Positions 1-8,931 of a DNA stretch of 43,825 nt are shown piece after piece. The notes below the pieces were generated by a model. That model was not told the DNA's origin. It worked only from the letters and a program-made list of their open reading frames with translations, and ran no database searches. The position numbers and the translations under genes are program-made. The stretch covers positions 1 to 43,825 of the forward strand of contig WLIV01000027.1 in the NCBI GenBank assembly GCA_009702045.1, read 5' to 3'. This stretch comes from Actinomycetota bacterium. GTDB lineage: Bacteria; Actinomycetota; Acidimicrobiia; Acidimicrobiales; Ilumatobacteraceae. Position 1 is the stretch's first letter, and each line of letters starts with the position of its first letter.

Positions 1-1661
1 ACATCGGGGCCACGATGTCGATGTCGCTCGTGCCGGTGCGCGGCGAGACCCACCACCTGTACCTCGAGGTCGCCAGCACCACGGTTGCGCTGATCCTCGC
101 TGGGCGGTGGTTCGAGGCCCGCGCCAAGCGCCGCGCTGGCGGCGCGCTGCGAGCGCTGATGGCCCTCGGTGCCCACACCGCGATGGTGCTGCAGGCCGAC
201 GGCAGCGAGGTGGAGGTCGAGACCAGCGCACTGCGCGTGGGTGACCGCTTCGTCGTGCGCCCCGGCGAGCGCATCGCCACCGACGGTGTGGTGGAGGACG
301 GCGCGTCGGCCGTCGACATGAGCCTGGTCACCGGCGAGAGCGTTCCCGTCGAGGTCGCCCCCGGCAGCGCGGTCACCGGTGCCACGATCAACACCAACGG
401 CCGACTCATCGTGCAGGCCACCCGCGTTGGCGCCGACACCGCACTCGCGCAGATGGCCCGCCTGGTGGAGGCCGCCCAGGGTGGCAAGGCGCCGGTGCAA
501 CGACTGGCCGATCGCGTCGCCGGTGTGTTCGTACCCGTGGTCATCACCCTCGCCATCGCCACGCTCGGGTTCTGGCTGGCCCGCACCAGCAGCTTCGCCG
601 AGGCAATGTCGCCCGCCGTGGCGGTGCTGATCATCGCCTGCCCGTGCGCGCTCGGGTTGGCCACGCCCACCGCGCTGCTCGTCGGCACCGGCCGCGGCGC
701 CCAGGCGGGCATCCTGATCAAGGGGCCCGAGATCCTGGAGAGCACTCGCCGCGTCGACACGATCGTGCTCGACAAGACGGGCACCGTCACCACCGGCGAG
801 ATGAGCGTCAGCGACATCCACCCGGTCGCGGGCATCGACCGTGCACGGTTGCTGCAGGTTGCCGCTGCGGTCGAGGCCGGCAGCGAACACCCCATCGCCA
901 AGGCAATCGTTCGTGCGGCGAGGGCCGAGGTGCTCATCATCCCGGACGCTGGCATGTTTGCCGCGCACGCCGGAGTTGGCGCCACCGCAGTGGTCGACGG
1001 CATGACCGTGCACGTGGGCCGCGCCGACGCTCACGAGGTCACCCCCGGCATGGCCGCGATGACCGTCGTTGCGGTGCGCGTCGACGACACGCTGTGGGGC
1101 ACCATCGCCGTGGCCGACACGGTGAAGCCCACCAGTGCCGCCGCCATCGAGCGACTGCGCGGTCTGGGCCTGCGCCCGATCCTGCTCACCGGCGACAACG
1201 AACTCACCGCCCGCACGGTGGCCGCCGAAGTGGGTATCGCCGACGCCGACGTGGTGTGGGGTGTGCTGCCCGAAGGCAAGGTGGAACAGGTGCGCCGCCT
1301 GCAGGCCGAAGGCCGAGTGGTGGCAATGGTGGGCGATGGCGTCAACGACGCCGCCGCGCTCGCACAGGCCGACCTCGGTATCGCGATGGGCACCGGCACC
1401 GATGTCGCCATCGAGGCCAGCGACCTCACGCTGGTACGGGCCGATCTGCATGCCGCTGCGGATGCCATCCGCCTCAGCCGCCGCACACTCGGCGTCATCA
1501 AGGGCAACCTGTTCTGGGCCTTCGCCTACAACGTCGCCGCCATCCCGGTGGCGATGTCGTGGTCGCTCTCGCCAGTGGTGGCCAGCGCGGCAATGGCGTT
1601 CAGCAGTGTGTTCGTCGTGAGCAACAGCCTGCGCCTGCGACGCTTCAATCCTGGCACGTGA
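1..1661 (+). CDS. copA: Copper-type P1B ATPase, 3' part (5' end outside window)
   Basis: Heavy-metal-exporting P-type ATPase of the inner membrane; the reading frame is open from base 3, so the N-terminal metal-binding domain and first helices lie upstream. Counting from the ATG at 15, I see the actuator TGES loop at 106-109, the CPC metal motif at 209-211 in a membrane helix, the phosphorylation motif DKTGT at 253-257, the HP pair at 292-293, TGDN at 391-394 and GDGVND at 439-444. The last two helices carry the YN and M..SS residues typical of Cu(I) pumps, which favours copper or silver over zinc. It ends 19 bp before the phosphatase gene and may be cotranscribed with it. Function is secure; the copper assignment is family inference. 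Confidence 0.93.
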   Translation, partial: IGATMSMSLVPVRGETHHLYLEVASTTVALILAGRWFEARAKRRAGGALRALMALGAHTAMVLQADGSEVEVETSALRVGDRFVVRPGERIATDGVVEDGASAVDMSLVTGESVPVEVAPGSAVTGATINTNGRLIVQATRVGADTALAQMARLVEAAQGGKAPVQRLADRVAGVFVPVVITLAIATLGFWLARTSSFAEAMSPAVAVLIIACPCALGLATPTALLVGTGRGAQAGILIKGPEILESTRRVDTIVLDKTGTVTTGEMSVSDIHPVAGIDRARLLQVAAAVEAGSEHPIAKAIVRAARAEVLIIPDAGMFAAHAGVGATAVVDGMTVHVGRADAHEVTPGMAAMTVVAVRVDDTLWGTIAVADTVKPTSAAAIERLRGLGLRPILLTGDNELTARTVAAEVGIADADVVWGVLPEGKVEQVRRLQAEGRVVAMVGDGVNDAAALAQADLGIAMGTGTDVAIEASDLTLVRADLHAAADAIRLSRRTLGVIKGNLFWAFAYNVAAIPVAMSWSLSPVVASAAMAFSSVFVVSNSLRLRRFNPGT

Positions 1662-1680
1662 CCCGAGAGTGTGATAGCCC

Positions 1681-2211
1681 GTGACCATGGCGACCCGCCC
1701 ACCGGTCTCCGTGCTCTTCGTGTGCCTCGGAAATCATTGCCGCTCGCCATCGGCGCAGGCGGTGGCCGAGGCGATGCTGCACGGGCGGACATTCGCCCGC
1801 TTCGACTCGGCCGGTACCGGTCGCTCACACGTCGGGTCGGCGCCCCACCCGTTGGCCGTGGCCGAAGGTGCCCACCGCGGCTACCGCGTCGACCACCGCG
1901 GTCGACACGTACATCCCGACGACTTCACCCGCTTCGACCTGATCCTGGCGATGGACCGCGCGAATGTCGACGACCTCGAACGGATGCGTGGCGGCGTCGA
2001 TATGCGCCAGGGCCACTACCGCACGGTGGAACCACTCCAGATCCAACTGCTGCGCCGCTGGGACCCGTTCGCGATGCCCGGTGACGAGGAGGCACCCGAC
2101 CCCTGGAACCAGCAAGTGATCGCCTACCGCGAGATGTTCGACCTGTTCGAACGCACGATGCCGGCGCTGCTGAACCACCTGGAATGGCTGCACGCCGAAC
2201 CGGAACACTGA
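1681..2211 (+). CDS. Low-molecular-weight protein-tyrosine phosphatase
   Basis: Cytoplasmic phosphatase of the LMW-PTP/ArsC fold. The P-loop is at the N-terminus: Cys15, five residues, then Arg21-Ser22, directly after a hydrophobic beta strand. A DPW segment near residue 140 supplies the expected general-acid Asp. Length (176 aa) is slightly above the usual 150-165. The start may be GTG 1681 or ATG 1687; neither has a clear ribosome binding site and the gene sits 19 bp after the copper ATPase, so read-through is likely. Such phosphatases often act on bacterial tyrosine kinases of polysaccharide export, but no kinase is nearby, so the substrate is unknown. Confidence 0.85.
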   Translation: MTMATRPPVSVLFVCLGNHCRSPSAQAVAEAMLHGRTFARFDSAGTGRSHVGSAPHPLAVAEGAHRGYRVDHRGRHVHPDDFTRFDLILAMDRANVDDLERMRGGVDMRQGHYRTVEPLQIQLLRRWDPFAMPGDEEAPDPWNQQVIAYREMFDLFERTMPALLNHLEWLHAEPEH

Positions 2212-2227
2212 CACACGGTCGCATCGC

Positions 2228-3028
2228 TCAGGCGGCGATGGCTTCGCGCATCCGCCCCACCATCGACTCGCGGTGAGCCCGCACGGTGCGCTCCGAGACA
2301 TGCAACTCGGCTGCGATATCGAGTGTGGTGCGCCCACTCAGTAGCAACACCAACAGTTCGTGCTCGTGCGCGGTGAGCAACGGTGTGCATGCCACGACAT
2401 CGGCCAGTTCGCGCAGTGGGTCGAGGCGCTCGTGATCGACTGGGCGATCGAGGCGATCCGTTGCGACCGGCACGTGCACCACGAGACGCCGCCGAGGACG
2501 GATGAACGCGTGGTACTCGGCATCGCGCAGCAGGTTGGCGACCAGATGATGCGGACGTCGCTCGTACGGGTACTCCCGCACCACGACCCACGCTGCAGCC
2601 ACGACCTCGTCGAAGGCATCGGTGGCTGTTCCGTGACGGCGCTCCCAGCGGCGCGCCGCAGCGACCAGACCTGGTAGCAGTCGTTGCAGCAGCACGCGCG
2701 CCGCCAGGTCGTCGGTGCGTGCCGCCCGCACCAGAGCGGCCAGCACCACTTCGGCCGGCAACTCCTCGACCGGGGCGGTGGCGCCGACGGCCCGATGGCC
2801 GGTGGCGGCGAGGAGGTCATCGAGTGAACTGAACGAGAGACCCAGGCCCCAGTTCTGCGCCCGGCGCACGACGGCCCGACGTTGGCTGAGGGCCAGCCAC
2901 TCGCGCTGCAGGCGAACGGCGAGGGGGCAACGGGACGGGACCGAGTGGCAAACGGTGGTGGGCATCGGCGCATCGTCCGCGGCGGCACTCTCCGACGGCC
3001 TCACCGGGTGACTCACCAGACACCTCAC
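2228..3028 (-). CDS. Sigma-like / LuxR-type helix-turn-helix regulator
   Basis: A 266-residue protein with a C-terminal LuxR-type helix-turn-helix (about residues 215-262: a TAHE entry helix, the SGRTTLDIAAELHVSERTV core, then a basic helix). The middle (about 95-185) is an Arg/Leu-rich helical region resembling sigma-70 region 2, so the whole could be a divergent ECF-like sigma factor or a one-component regulator; no receiver domain is visible. The start is uncertain: GTG 3028, GTG 3016 (preceded by GAGG) or ATG 2965. It is divergent from the FHA-FtsK gene across a 61-bp gap and could control it. It is convergent with the phosphatase, 16 bp apart. Confidence 0.7.
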   Translation of the reverse strand: MRCLVSHPVRPSESAAADDAPMPTTVCHSVPSRCPLAVRLQREWLALSQRRAVVRRAQNWGLGLSFSSLDDLLAATGHRAVGATAPVEELPAEVVLAALVRAARTDDLAARVLLQRLLPGLVAAARRWERRHGTATDAFDEVVAAAWVVVREYPYERRPHHLVANLLRDAEYHAFIRPRRRLVVHVPVATDRLDRPVDHERLDPLRELADVVACTPLLTAHEHELLVLLLSGRTTLDIAAELHVSERTVRAHRESMVGRMREAIAA

Positions 3029-3051
3029 CCGCAGCTTTTCTCTCCGATTCG

Positions 3052-3080
3052 TTGCCGGAACCAGCAGCCGCCCGTACCCA
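3052..3080 (+). promoter_or_regulatory. Predicted promoter of the FHA-FtsK gene
   Basis: TTGCCG (3052-3057) and TACCCA (3075-3080) are separated by 17 bp, a normal sigma-A spacing. The predicted start of transcription is only a few bases before ATG 3090, which argues for ATG 3090 over the in-frame GTG 3081 that lies immediately after the -10 hexamer. Confidence 0.5.
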
Positions 3081-3089
3081 GTGGAACCG

Positions 3090-6000
3090 ATGGAGAACAG
3101 TCACCAACCCCCGCTGCGCTGGCAGTGCACGTGGCACGCCGGGCCGGACGCCGGTGCCGTGCACACCTTCGGCCCAGGCAGCCACGTACTCGGCCGCGCC
3201 GCCCACGCAACGCTGACGGCCGACGACCCGGCTCTGGCACCGCATCACGCGGTACTTGAGGTCGGCCCCGATGGTCGTGGCACGCTGACCCAACTTGCCG
3301 GCGGACCGCCGATACGTGTCGACGGTGCCGCCATGAACGGTGGCGGGGACGGACCTGTCGAACTCGCCGCTGGGGCCTGGCTGGAAGTGGGCACCAGCCT
3401 GCTGCGGCTGCAACGCGGGGGCGAACCCCTCGCCGACGGGGCGGTTCACCTGCACTGCGGCGCGGTGGTGCGCTCGGCCCGCGCGGTATCCCAGTGGACC
3501 CCGCAGTTGGCAGTCACCCCGGACCCACCCGGCCCAGGCGACGAACGGGCCGGCGGGCTGCTGCCGGCACTCGCCGGTGTCGCTGCGTCCGGGGTGCTGG
3601 CGCTCGTGCTGCGCCAACCGACGTTCATTCTCTTCGGTCTGCTCGGCGCCGTCGTCGCGATCGCCAGTTGGGGTGCCCAACGCATTGCGTTCGCCAGGCG
3701 ACACCGCCGGGCGCTCGCCGCCCACCAGTGCGCTGTGCAGGCAGCACGCGACGCCGATGCGCGTGCGCGGGTCGCCTTCCGCGCGCACCACGAACAGAAG
3801 GTACCCACGGTGGTCACGGCCCTTGGCGTGGCTCACCACCGTGGCGATCGGCTGTGGGCTCGTCGCCTCGACCACGGTGACGCGACGTTGGCCGCGCTGG
3901 GCCTTGGCGATGTCGCCTGGCCACTCCCCGACGACCGTGCCACGCACAGCCAGCCCCCGGTCGCAGGGATGGCCATCGCTGTCGACCTGCGCGCGGGAAG
4001 CCGGTTGGCTGTGCGCGGTCCGCAGGCCCGGGGAGTGGCCCGTTCGCTACTGATGCAGTTGGCCACGTCGTGCGGACCAGCCGACGTGCGCATCGTGATC
4101 GTCACCGCCCAACCCACGGCATGGGCCAGTCTGCGCGACCTGCCGCACCTCACACTGCCCGATGAGAGCAGCGCAGTGATCGACGAAACCGGCCTGGCCA
4201 CAGTGCTCGCCGAATGGGAGGGCCATCGCGGCCAACTTGTCGTCGTCACCGACGACCCGGCACTGCTGGCTGTGCGCACCTCACCGCTGCGGAGGCTGTT
4301 GGCCGACACCTCCGCACATGCGCTGATCGCCGTGTTGCCCACCGACGCGACGGTGCCGCACATCTGCACGGCGGCCCTCACCACCACCGACGGGCCGACT
4401 GCCCAGTGGGTGGCCGACACCAGCGACACCGCGTCGCCGCAGTGCATCCGTGTCGCTGCGCTCGGCGAACGTTCCGCGACACGCACCACCGCTGCGCTCC
4501 GCGGGCTGGTCGATCCGGAAGACCCGCTCAGCATGGCCACGAATATGCCGCGGGCGTTGTCACTCGTCGACCTGCACGGTGGTGCACTTGCGGACGCCGA
4601 GGCCATCCTGCACACATGGGCCACTGTCGGTCGCGACCCTGCGCCGCGGGCACTCGTCGGCATGGCGGTGGACGGTGCCGTCGACATCGACCTCGTGCGC
4701 GACGGACCGCACGGATTGATCGCCGGCACCACTGGCGCCGGCAAGAGCGAGTTGCTGCGCACGCTGGTGGTGGGGATGGCGGCCAACGCTCGCCCCGAAC
4801 ACCTGACGTTCGTACTCATCGACTACAAGGGCGGCGCCACATTCGACGCCTGCGCCGCACTGCCACATGTGGTGGGAGTGATCACCGACCTCGATGAACA
4901 CCTCGCCGATCGAGCATTGCGCAGCCTGCACGCCGAGTTACGTCGGCGCGAGGCACTGCTGCGAGCGCACGGTGCCGCCGACCTTCCCGCGCTGCGGGCG
5001 ACCGACCCCCAGGTGGTGCTCCCGCGTCTGGTGGTGGTGATCGACGAGTTCGCGGCCCTCGTGTCCGAACAACCGACGTTCCTGCATGCACTCGTCGGAG
5101 TGGCACAGCGCGGACGCAGTCTGGGTGTGCACCTGCTGCTGGCGACACAGCGACCGCAAGGTGTGATCAGCGACGATGTGCGTGCGAACACCAACCTGCG
5201 CCTCGCGCTGCGCCTGCAAGATGCTGCTGATGCGCTCGATGTCGCCGGTACCGCCGACGCGGCGCACCTGCCGCGCAGTGTGCCGGGGCGGGCGGTGCTG
5301 CGCCTGGGCGCCGATGAGCACGTCACGTTCCAGACCGCGCACTGCACACAACACGCGGACGGCGACGAGTCGCCGCTGCAGTTGCTGGTGGGCGCGATCG
5401 TCGAGGCGGCGCGGCAAACCGACGAACCGGCCCCAGTTGGTCCCTGGCAGCCACCGCTACCCGCGATGCTCCACCCGAGCGAGGTGCCCCACGGCGCGCT
5501 CGGGCTGATCGACGACCCCGATCAGCAGCGCATCCGGCCGCTACACCGCGACAGCGACGAGGGCCACCTGCTGATCGCGGGCAGCGCCGGCAGCGGAGCA
5601 ACCTCCACGCTGTGCACGCTGGCGGCACACACACTGGCCACCACTTCCGACCACGTCTACGTGCTCGACGCCCACGGCACCAACGAGTTCGATGGTCTCG
5701 CCCAGCACCCGCGGTGCGGAGCGGTCATCCGCATCCGCGAGCGCGAACGGGTGGCGCGTCTGCTGCACCGGCTGCGCGCTCGATCCGGCGACCCCGCGGC
5801 GACGTCCCCGCGCATCGTGCTGGTGATCGACGGTCTCGATACCGCCCGTCGCGCGCTCGACCATCCGTCCACGATGGACGAGTACGACGTGTTGCACGAC
5901 CTCCTCACCACCGCCGACGCGAACGCTGTCACGATCATTGCCGCGGTCGAACACACCGCCGCCGTGTCGGCCGCGTTCATCGCCCGCTGCGCGGACCGGT

Positions 6001-6851
6001 GGGTGCTGCATCTGCACGACCCACACGATGGCGCCGCACTCGGCGCTCACGCGGCGAACGTCCCGCCAGCGCAACCGGGCCGCGTGTACCTCGCGACGTG
6101 CGGCCTGACCGCCCAGTTGGTCCGGCCCGGTGAACCGTTGCATCAACAACAGCCGATCACCGACCCGTTGGCGCCACCCGCACCCCGTATCGACACCGTG
6201 CCACCGATCGTCATTGCCTCGTCGCTCGCTCCCGGTACGCATCACGACGGCACCACGGCACTGTCGATCGGAGTCGACGTCACTACCGGTCGCACCCACG
6301 TGCTGCGCGTGCACCTCGGCGAACACGTACTGGTTGTCGGTGGCGCCCGCACCGGCCGCACCACGGCACTCGCCCACCTGGCGGCACAGTGGCGCAGGCT
6401 GCACCCGGCAGGCTGGGTGGGCGCACTCACGCTCCGCCGAGGCGGGCCACTGGATGCGTTGCCGCCCGCCGACCTGCACGACCTGTGCCAGCTACCGCAC
6501 GGCCGACCAGCGCTGCTGATCGTGGACGATGCCGACAGGGTCGACGACGCCGACGGGCGCCTCGCTGCGCTTGCCGCGGGCGGCCGTGTGTGCCTCTTCG
6601 CCGCCGGGAAACCGGACGCGCTGCGGCTGAGTTACGGCCACTGGACGGGAGTCGTGCGACGCAGTCGCATCGGTCTGGTGGCGGCCGGCGGCAGCGAGTT
6701 GGACGGCGATCTCCTGGGCACCCTGCTGCCACGGCGCACACCGATCGCACCCCGACCCGGGCTGATGTGGGCAATCGACGACAGCGGCCCACACCTCACC
6801 CAGGTGGCGATACCGGGGGGCGACCGATGCACCGACCTGCTGCCCCACTAG
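3090..6851 (+). CDS. FHA-domain, membrane-anchored FtsK/EccC-like triple ATPase
   Basis: A 1253-residue protein. Residues about 10-105 form an FHA domain (phosphothreonine binding), followed by two membrane helices (about 158-203) and three FtsK/SpoIIIE-type modules as in EccC of type VII secretion. Module 1 has an intact Walker A (GTTGAGKS, 546-553) and Walker B with Asp652-Glu653. Module 2 has GSAGSGATS from 831, with Ala in place of the Walker Lys, and lacks the catalytic Glu. Module 3 has GGARTGRTT from 1084, with Arg in place of Lys. Only module 1 is therefore expected to hydrolyse ATP. No WXG100 substrate, EccB, EccD or mycosin gene is in the window, so it is an orphan here. A role in protein export or envelope assembly is inference. 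Confidence 0.85.
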   Translation: MENSHQPPLRWQCTWHAGPDAGAVHTFGPGSHVLGRAAHATLTADDPALAPHHAVLEVGPDGRGTLTQLAGGPPIRVDGAAMNGGGDGPVELAAGAWLEVGTSLLRLQRGGEPLADGAVHLHCGAVVRSARAVSQWTPQLAVTPDPPGPGDERAGGLLPALAGVAASGVLALVLRQPTFILFGLLGAVVAIASWGAQRIAFARRHRRALAAHQCAVQAARDADARARVAFRAHHEQKVPTVVTALGVAHHRGDRLWARRLDHGDATLAALGLGDVAWPLPDDRATHSQPPVAGMAIAVDLRAGSRLAVRGPQARGVARSLLMQLATSCGPADVRIVIVTAQPTAWASLRDLPHLTLPDESSAVIDETGLATVLAEWEGHRGQLVVVTDDPALLAVRTSPLRRLLADTSAHALIAVLPTDATVPHICTAALTTTDGPTAQWVADTSDTASPQCIRVAALGERSATRTTAALRGLVDPEDPLSMATNMPRALSLVDLHGGALADAEAILHTWATVGRDPAPRALVGMAVDGAVDIDLVRDGPHGLIAGTTGAGKSELLRTLVVGMAANARPEHLTFVLIDYKGGATFDACAALPHVVGVITDLDEHLADRALRSLHAELRRREALLRAHGAADLPALRATDPQVVLPRLVVVIDEFAALVSEQPTFLHALVGVAQRGRSLGVHLLLATQRPQGVISDDVRANTNLRLALRLQDAADALDVAGTADAAHLPRSVPGRAVLRLGADEHVTFQTAHCTQHADGDESPLQLLVGAIVEAARQTDEPAPVGPWQPPLPAMLHPSEVPHGALGLIDDPDQQRIRPLHRDSDEGHLLIAGSAGSGATSTLCTLAAHTLATTSDHVYVLDAHGTNEFDGLAQHPRCGAVIRIRERERVARLLHRLRARSGDPAATSPRIVLVIDGLDTARRALDHPSTMDEYDVLHDLLTTADANAVTIIAAVEHTAAVSAAFIARCADRWVLHLHDPHDGAALGAHAANVPPAQPGRVYLATCGLTAQLVRPGEPLHQQQPITDPLAPPAPRIDTVPPIVIASSLAPGTHHDGTTALSIGVDVTTGRTHVLRVHLGEHVLVVGGARTGRTTALAHLAAQWRRLHPAGWVGALTLRRGGPLDALPPADLHDLCQLPHGRPALLIVDDADRVDDADGRLAALAAGGRVCLFAAGKPDALRLSYGHWTGVVRRSRIGLVAAGGSELDGDLLGTLLPRRTPIAPRPGLMWAIDDSGPHLTQVAIPGGDRCTDLLPH

Positions 6852-6854
6852 GCT
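6849..6854 (+). promoter_or_regulatory. Leaderless -10 hexamer for the substrate-binding gene
   Basis: TAGGCT overlaps the TAG stop codon of the FtsK-like gene and lies 8 nt before the GTG at 6863, a spacing that would start transcription at or next to the start codon. Confidence 0.45.
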
Positions 6855-6862
6855 CGCACGAC

Positions 6863-8014
6863 GTGAAGCGGACGATCTACCCAGCACGACCCACTCTGCG
6901 CGCGATGGGAGCCTTCGGCCTCGCCGCGCTGGCTGTCGTTGCGGTTGCCTGCAACAAGGCCAAGCCCGACACCTCACCCGTGCCGCAGCTGATGCCCCGC
7001 GTCTCGATCACCTCCGTGAAGGGTGATGTCGAGAGCCAGTTGATGGCTGCGATCTACGCCCGCGTGATGGAGAACGCCGGAGTGCGAGTCACCCGCATCG
7101 ACCCGGTCAGCATGGACCGCGCCGCCTACTACAAGGCGTTGCAGGACGGTCAGTTCCAGATGATCCCCGAGTTCAGCCACGACCTGCTGAGCTTCCTGCT
7201 GGACGGCACCCCCACCGACAGCACCCCGATCACGATCGACTCGTTGGCACCGGTCACCACACAAGCGCCGGTGCTGACGCCCACCACCACCACGACGCCG
7301 GCGACGACAGTGCCGACCACCGACACGTCCGGTGCCGGGTCCACCACCACGCAGGCCACCACCACCACGACCGCGGCCACCACCACGACCGCCGGCTCCA
7401 CCACCACCACCACGACGCCGCCCACCAACGCCAATTCGCTCACGGCTCAGATCGTGGCGATCAACTCCACCCTGCCGAACACGCTGATCTCCTACGCAGC
7501 AACGCTCGCTGACCACCGCCCCGAAATCGCCTGCAGCCCGGCGGCGATCAAGGCCGTCGCCAGGTATCAGCTGTACACGCTCTCCAACCTCGCGTCGCTC
7601 GCGCCGCAGATGCGCCTCGGCGTCACAGCCGCCTACAAAACCAACAAGAACGCCGGCCTGCCGGCGCTGTTGCGGCTCTACGCCCCCGAGTTCAAGTCGG
7701 TCGACACGATCGAGACCGCCGCCATGGGCGCGGCCATCGATGCCGGCACCGTGGACTGCGTCGCTGTCGACTCGTTCGACCCGCTGATCGCCACCAAGAA
7801 CCTGCGCATCATCCTTGATGACAAGTACATGGACGCAGCGAACGCCGCGATCGTGCTGATGGCCTCCACCGTCAACCTGCCGGAAGTGACCGCTGCGCTC
7901 GACAAGGTCACCACTGCGCTCAGCACCGAGAAGCTCGCCCGGATGCTCAACGAGATCAACGCCAACGGCACGAACATCGCGGTCGTTGCGAACGCCTTCG
8001 CCGACAACTTGTGA
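6863..8014 (+). CDS. OpuAC-like quaternary-amine-binding lipoprotein with Thr-rich insert
   Basis: A 383-residue exported protein. Basic N-terminus, hydrophobic helix 15-29 and Cys30 form a lipoprotein signal (the -3 residue is Ala, slightly atypical). The rest resembles the glycine-betaine/choline-binding OpuAC family. The fold is interrupted at about residues 141-188 by a low-complexity stretch of almost only Thr with Ala, Ser, Pro and Gly, coded by repeated ACC/ACG triplets (7283-7424), probably a flexible linker exposed on the surface. GTG 6863 is chosen because of the -10 hexamer 8 nt upstream; ATG 6905 would keep only part of the signal. Its stop overlaps the start of the ABC ATPase by 4 bp. 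Ligand not deducible. Confidence 0.75.
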   Translation: MKRTIYPARPTLRAMGAFGLAALAVVAVACNKAKPDTSPVPQLMPRVSITSVKGDVESQLMAAIYARVMENAGVRVTRIDPVSMDRAAYYKALQDGQFQMIPEFSHDLLSFLLDGTPTDSTPITIDSLAPVTTQAPVLTPTTTTTPATTVPTTDTSGAGSTTTQATTTTTAATTTTAGSTTTTTTPPTNANSLTAQIVAINSTLPNTLISYAATLADHRPEIACSPAAIKAVARYQLYTLSNLASLAPQMRLGVTAAYKTNKNAGLPALLRLYAPEFKSVDTIETAAMGAAIDAGTVDCVAVDSFDPLIATKNLRIILDDKYMDAANAAIVLMASTVNLPEVTAALDKVTTALSTEKLARMLNEINANGTNIAVVANAFADNL

Positions 8015-8931
8015 TCACTGTCGGCGACCTCACCAAGCGCTTCGGCTCGAAGCTCGCGGTCGACCACCTCGGGTTCGAGGTGCGTCCGGGTGTGGTCACC
8101 GGCTTCCTCGGTCCGAACGGTTCCGGCAAGAGCACCACTATGCGGTGCATGTTGGAACTCGATCGTGCCGAGTCGGGCACGACCCTGTTCGACGGTCGCC
8201 GCTTCCGTGATCTCGACCAGCCGCTCCACCAGGTGGGCGCCCTGCTCGATGCCGGTTACGTGCACCCCGGCCGCAGCGGTCGCAACCATCTGCGCTGGCT
8301 GGCGGCGAGCAACGGTCTGCCCCGTCGCCGGGTGGATGAAGTGCTCGAACTCGTCGGTCTCACCTCCGTGGCCGGCGCTCGGGTGCGCACCTACTCACTG
8401 GGGATGAAACAGCGGCTGGGCCTCGCCGGCGTACTGCTGGGCGACCCGACCACCGTGATCCTCGATGAGCCGGCCAACGGCCTCGACCCGGAGGGCATCC
8501 GCTGGATCCGCGATGTGCTCACCCACCTCGCGTCCCAAGGTCGCACCGTGCTCGTCAGCAGCCATCAACTCTCCGAGATCGCACTGATGGCCCACGACCT
8601 GATCGTGATCGGTCAGGGCCGTCTGCTCGAGCAGGGCACCGTCGCTGAGTTCGTGGAGCGCCACGCCGAACGCTGGGTGCGAGTGCAGAGCCCGGGAATC
8701 TTCGAGCTGCAGCAACCGCTGGAGCAGCACGGGGCGACGATCGAAGTGATCGACGACACCACGTGGCATGTACGTGGCAGCGACAGCCGCACGATCGGGG
8801 AACTGGCTGCGGCGCGCAGCGTGGTGCTGTACGAGTTGTCACCGCAGACCGGGTCGCTGGAGGACGCGTTCTTGCAGGTCACCGCCGCTGCCCAGGAATA
8901 CCGCTCGGGCCACGTGGACGGTGGCGCATGA
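8011..8931 (+). CDS. ABC-2-type exporter ATP-binding subunit
   Basis: Nucleotide-binding subunit of a BcrA/CcmA-like exporter (306 aa). Walker A GPNGSGKST is at 34-42, the ABC signature reads YSLGMKQ at about 128-134 and Walker B LDEP is at 151-154, followed by the D-loop and an H-loop (SSHQ). The C-terminal 80 residues are the variable extension common in this exporter family. GTG 8011 overlaps the preceding stop (GTGA), and its own stop overlaps the permease start by 4 bp, so the three genes are translationally coupled. Pairing of an import-type binding protein with an exporter-type ATPase is unusual. Confidence 0.9.
   Translation: MITVGDLTKRFGSKLAVDHLGFEVRPGVVTGFLGPNGSGKSTTMRCMLELDRAESGTTLFDGRRFRDLDQPLHQVGALLDAGYVHPGRSGRNHLRWLAASNGLPRRRVDEVLELVGLTSVAGARVRTYSLGMKQRLGLAGVLLGDPTTVILDEPANGLDPEGIRWIRDVLTHLASQGRTVLVSSHQLSEIALMAHDLIVIGQGRLLEQGTVAEFVERHAERWVRVQSPGIFELQQPLEQHGATIEVIDDTTWHVRGSDSRTIGELAAARSVVLYELSPQTGSLEDAFLQVTAAAQEYRSGHVDGGA

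Noticed and set aside
644-1684. Long Arg/His-rich frames opposite or beside real genes, such as 644-1684 and 2817-3947
   Set aside because: They are high-GC shadow frames with biased composition, overlapping genes that have clear motifs.
6389-6862. Longer N-terminus for the OpuAC-like protein
   Set aside because: It would overlap the FtsK-like gene by 460 bp and hide the lipoprotein signal that starts after GTG 6863.
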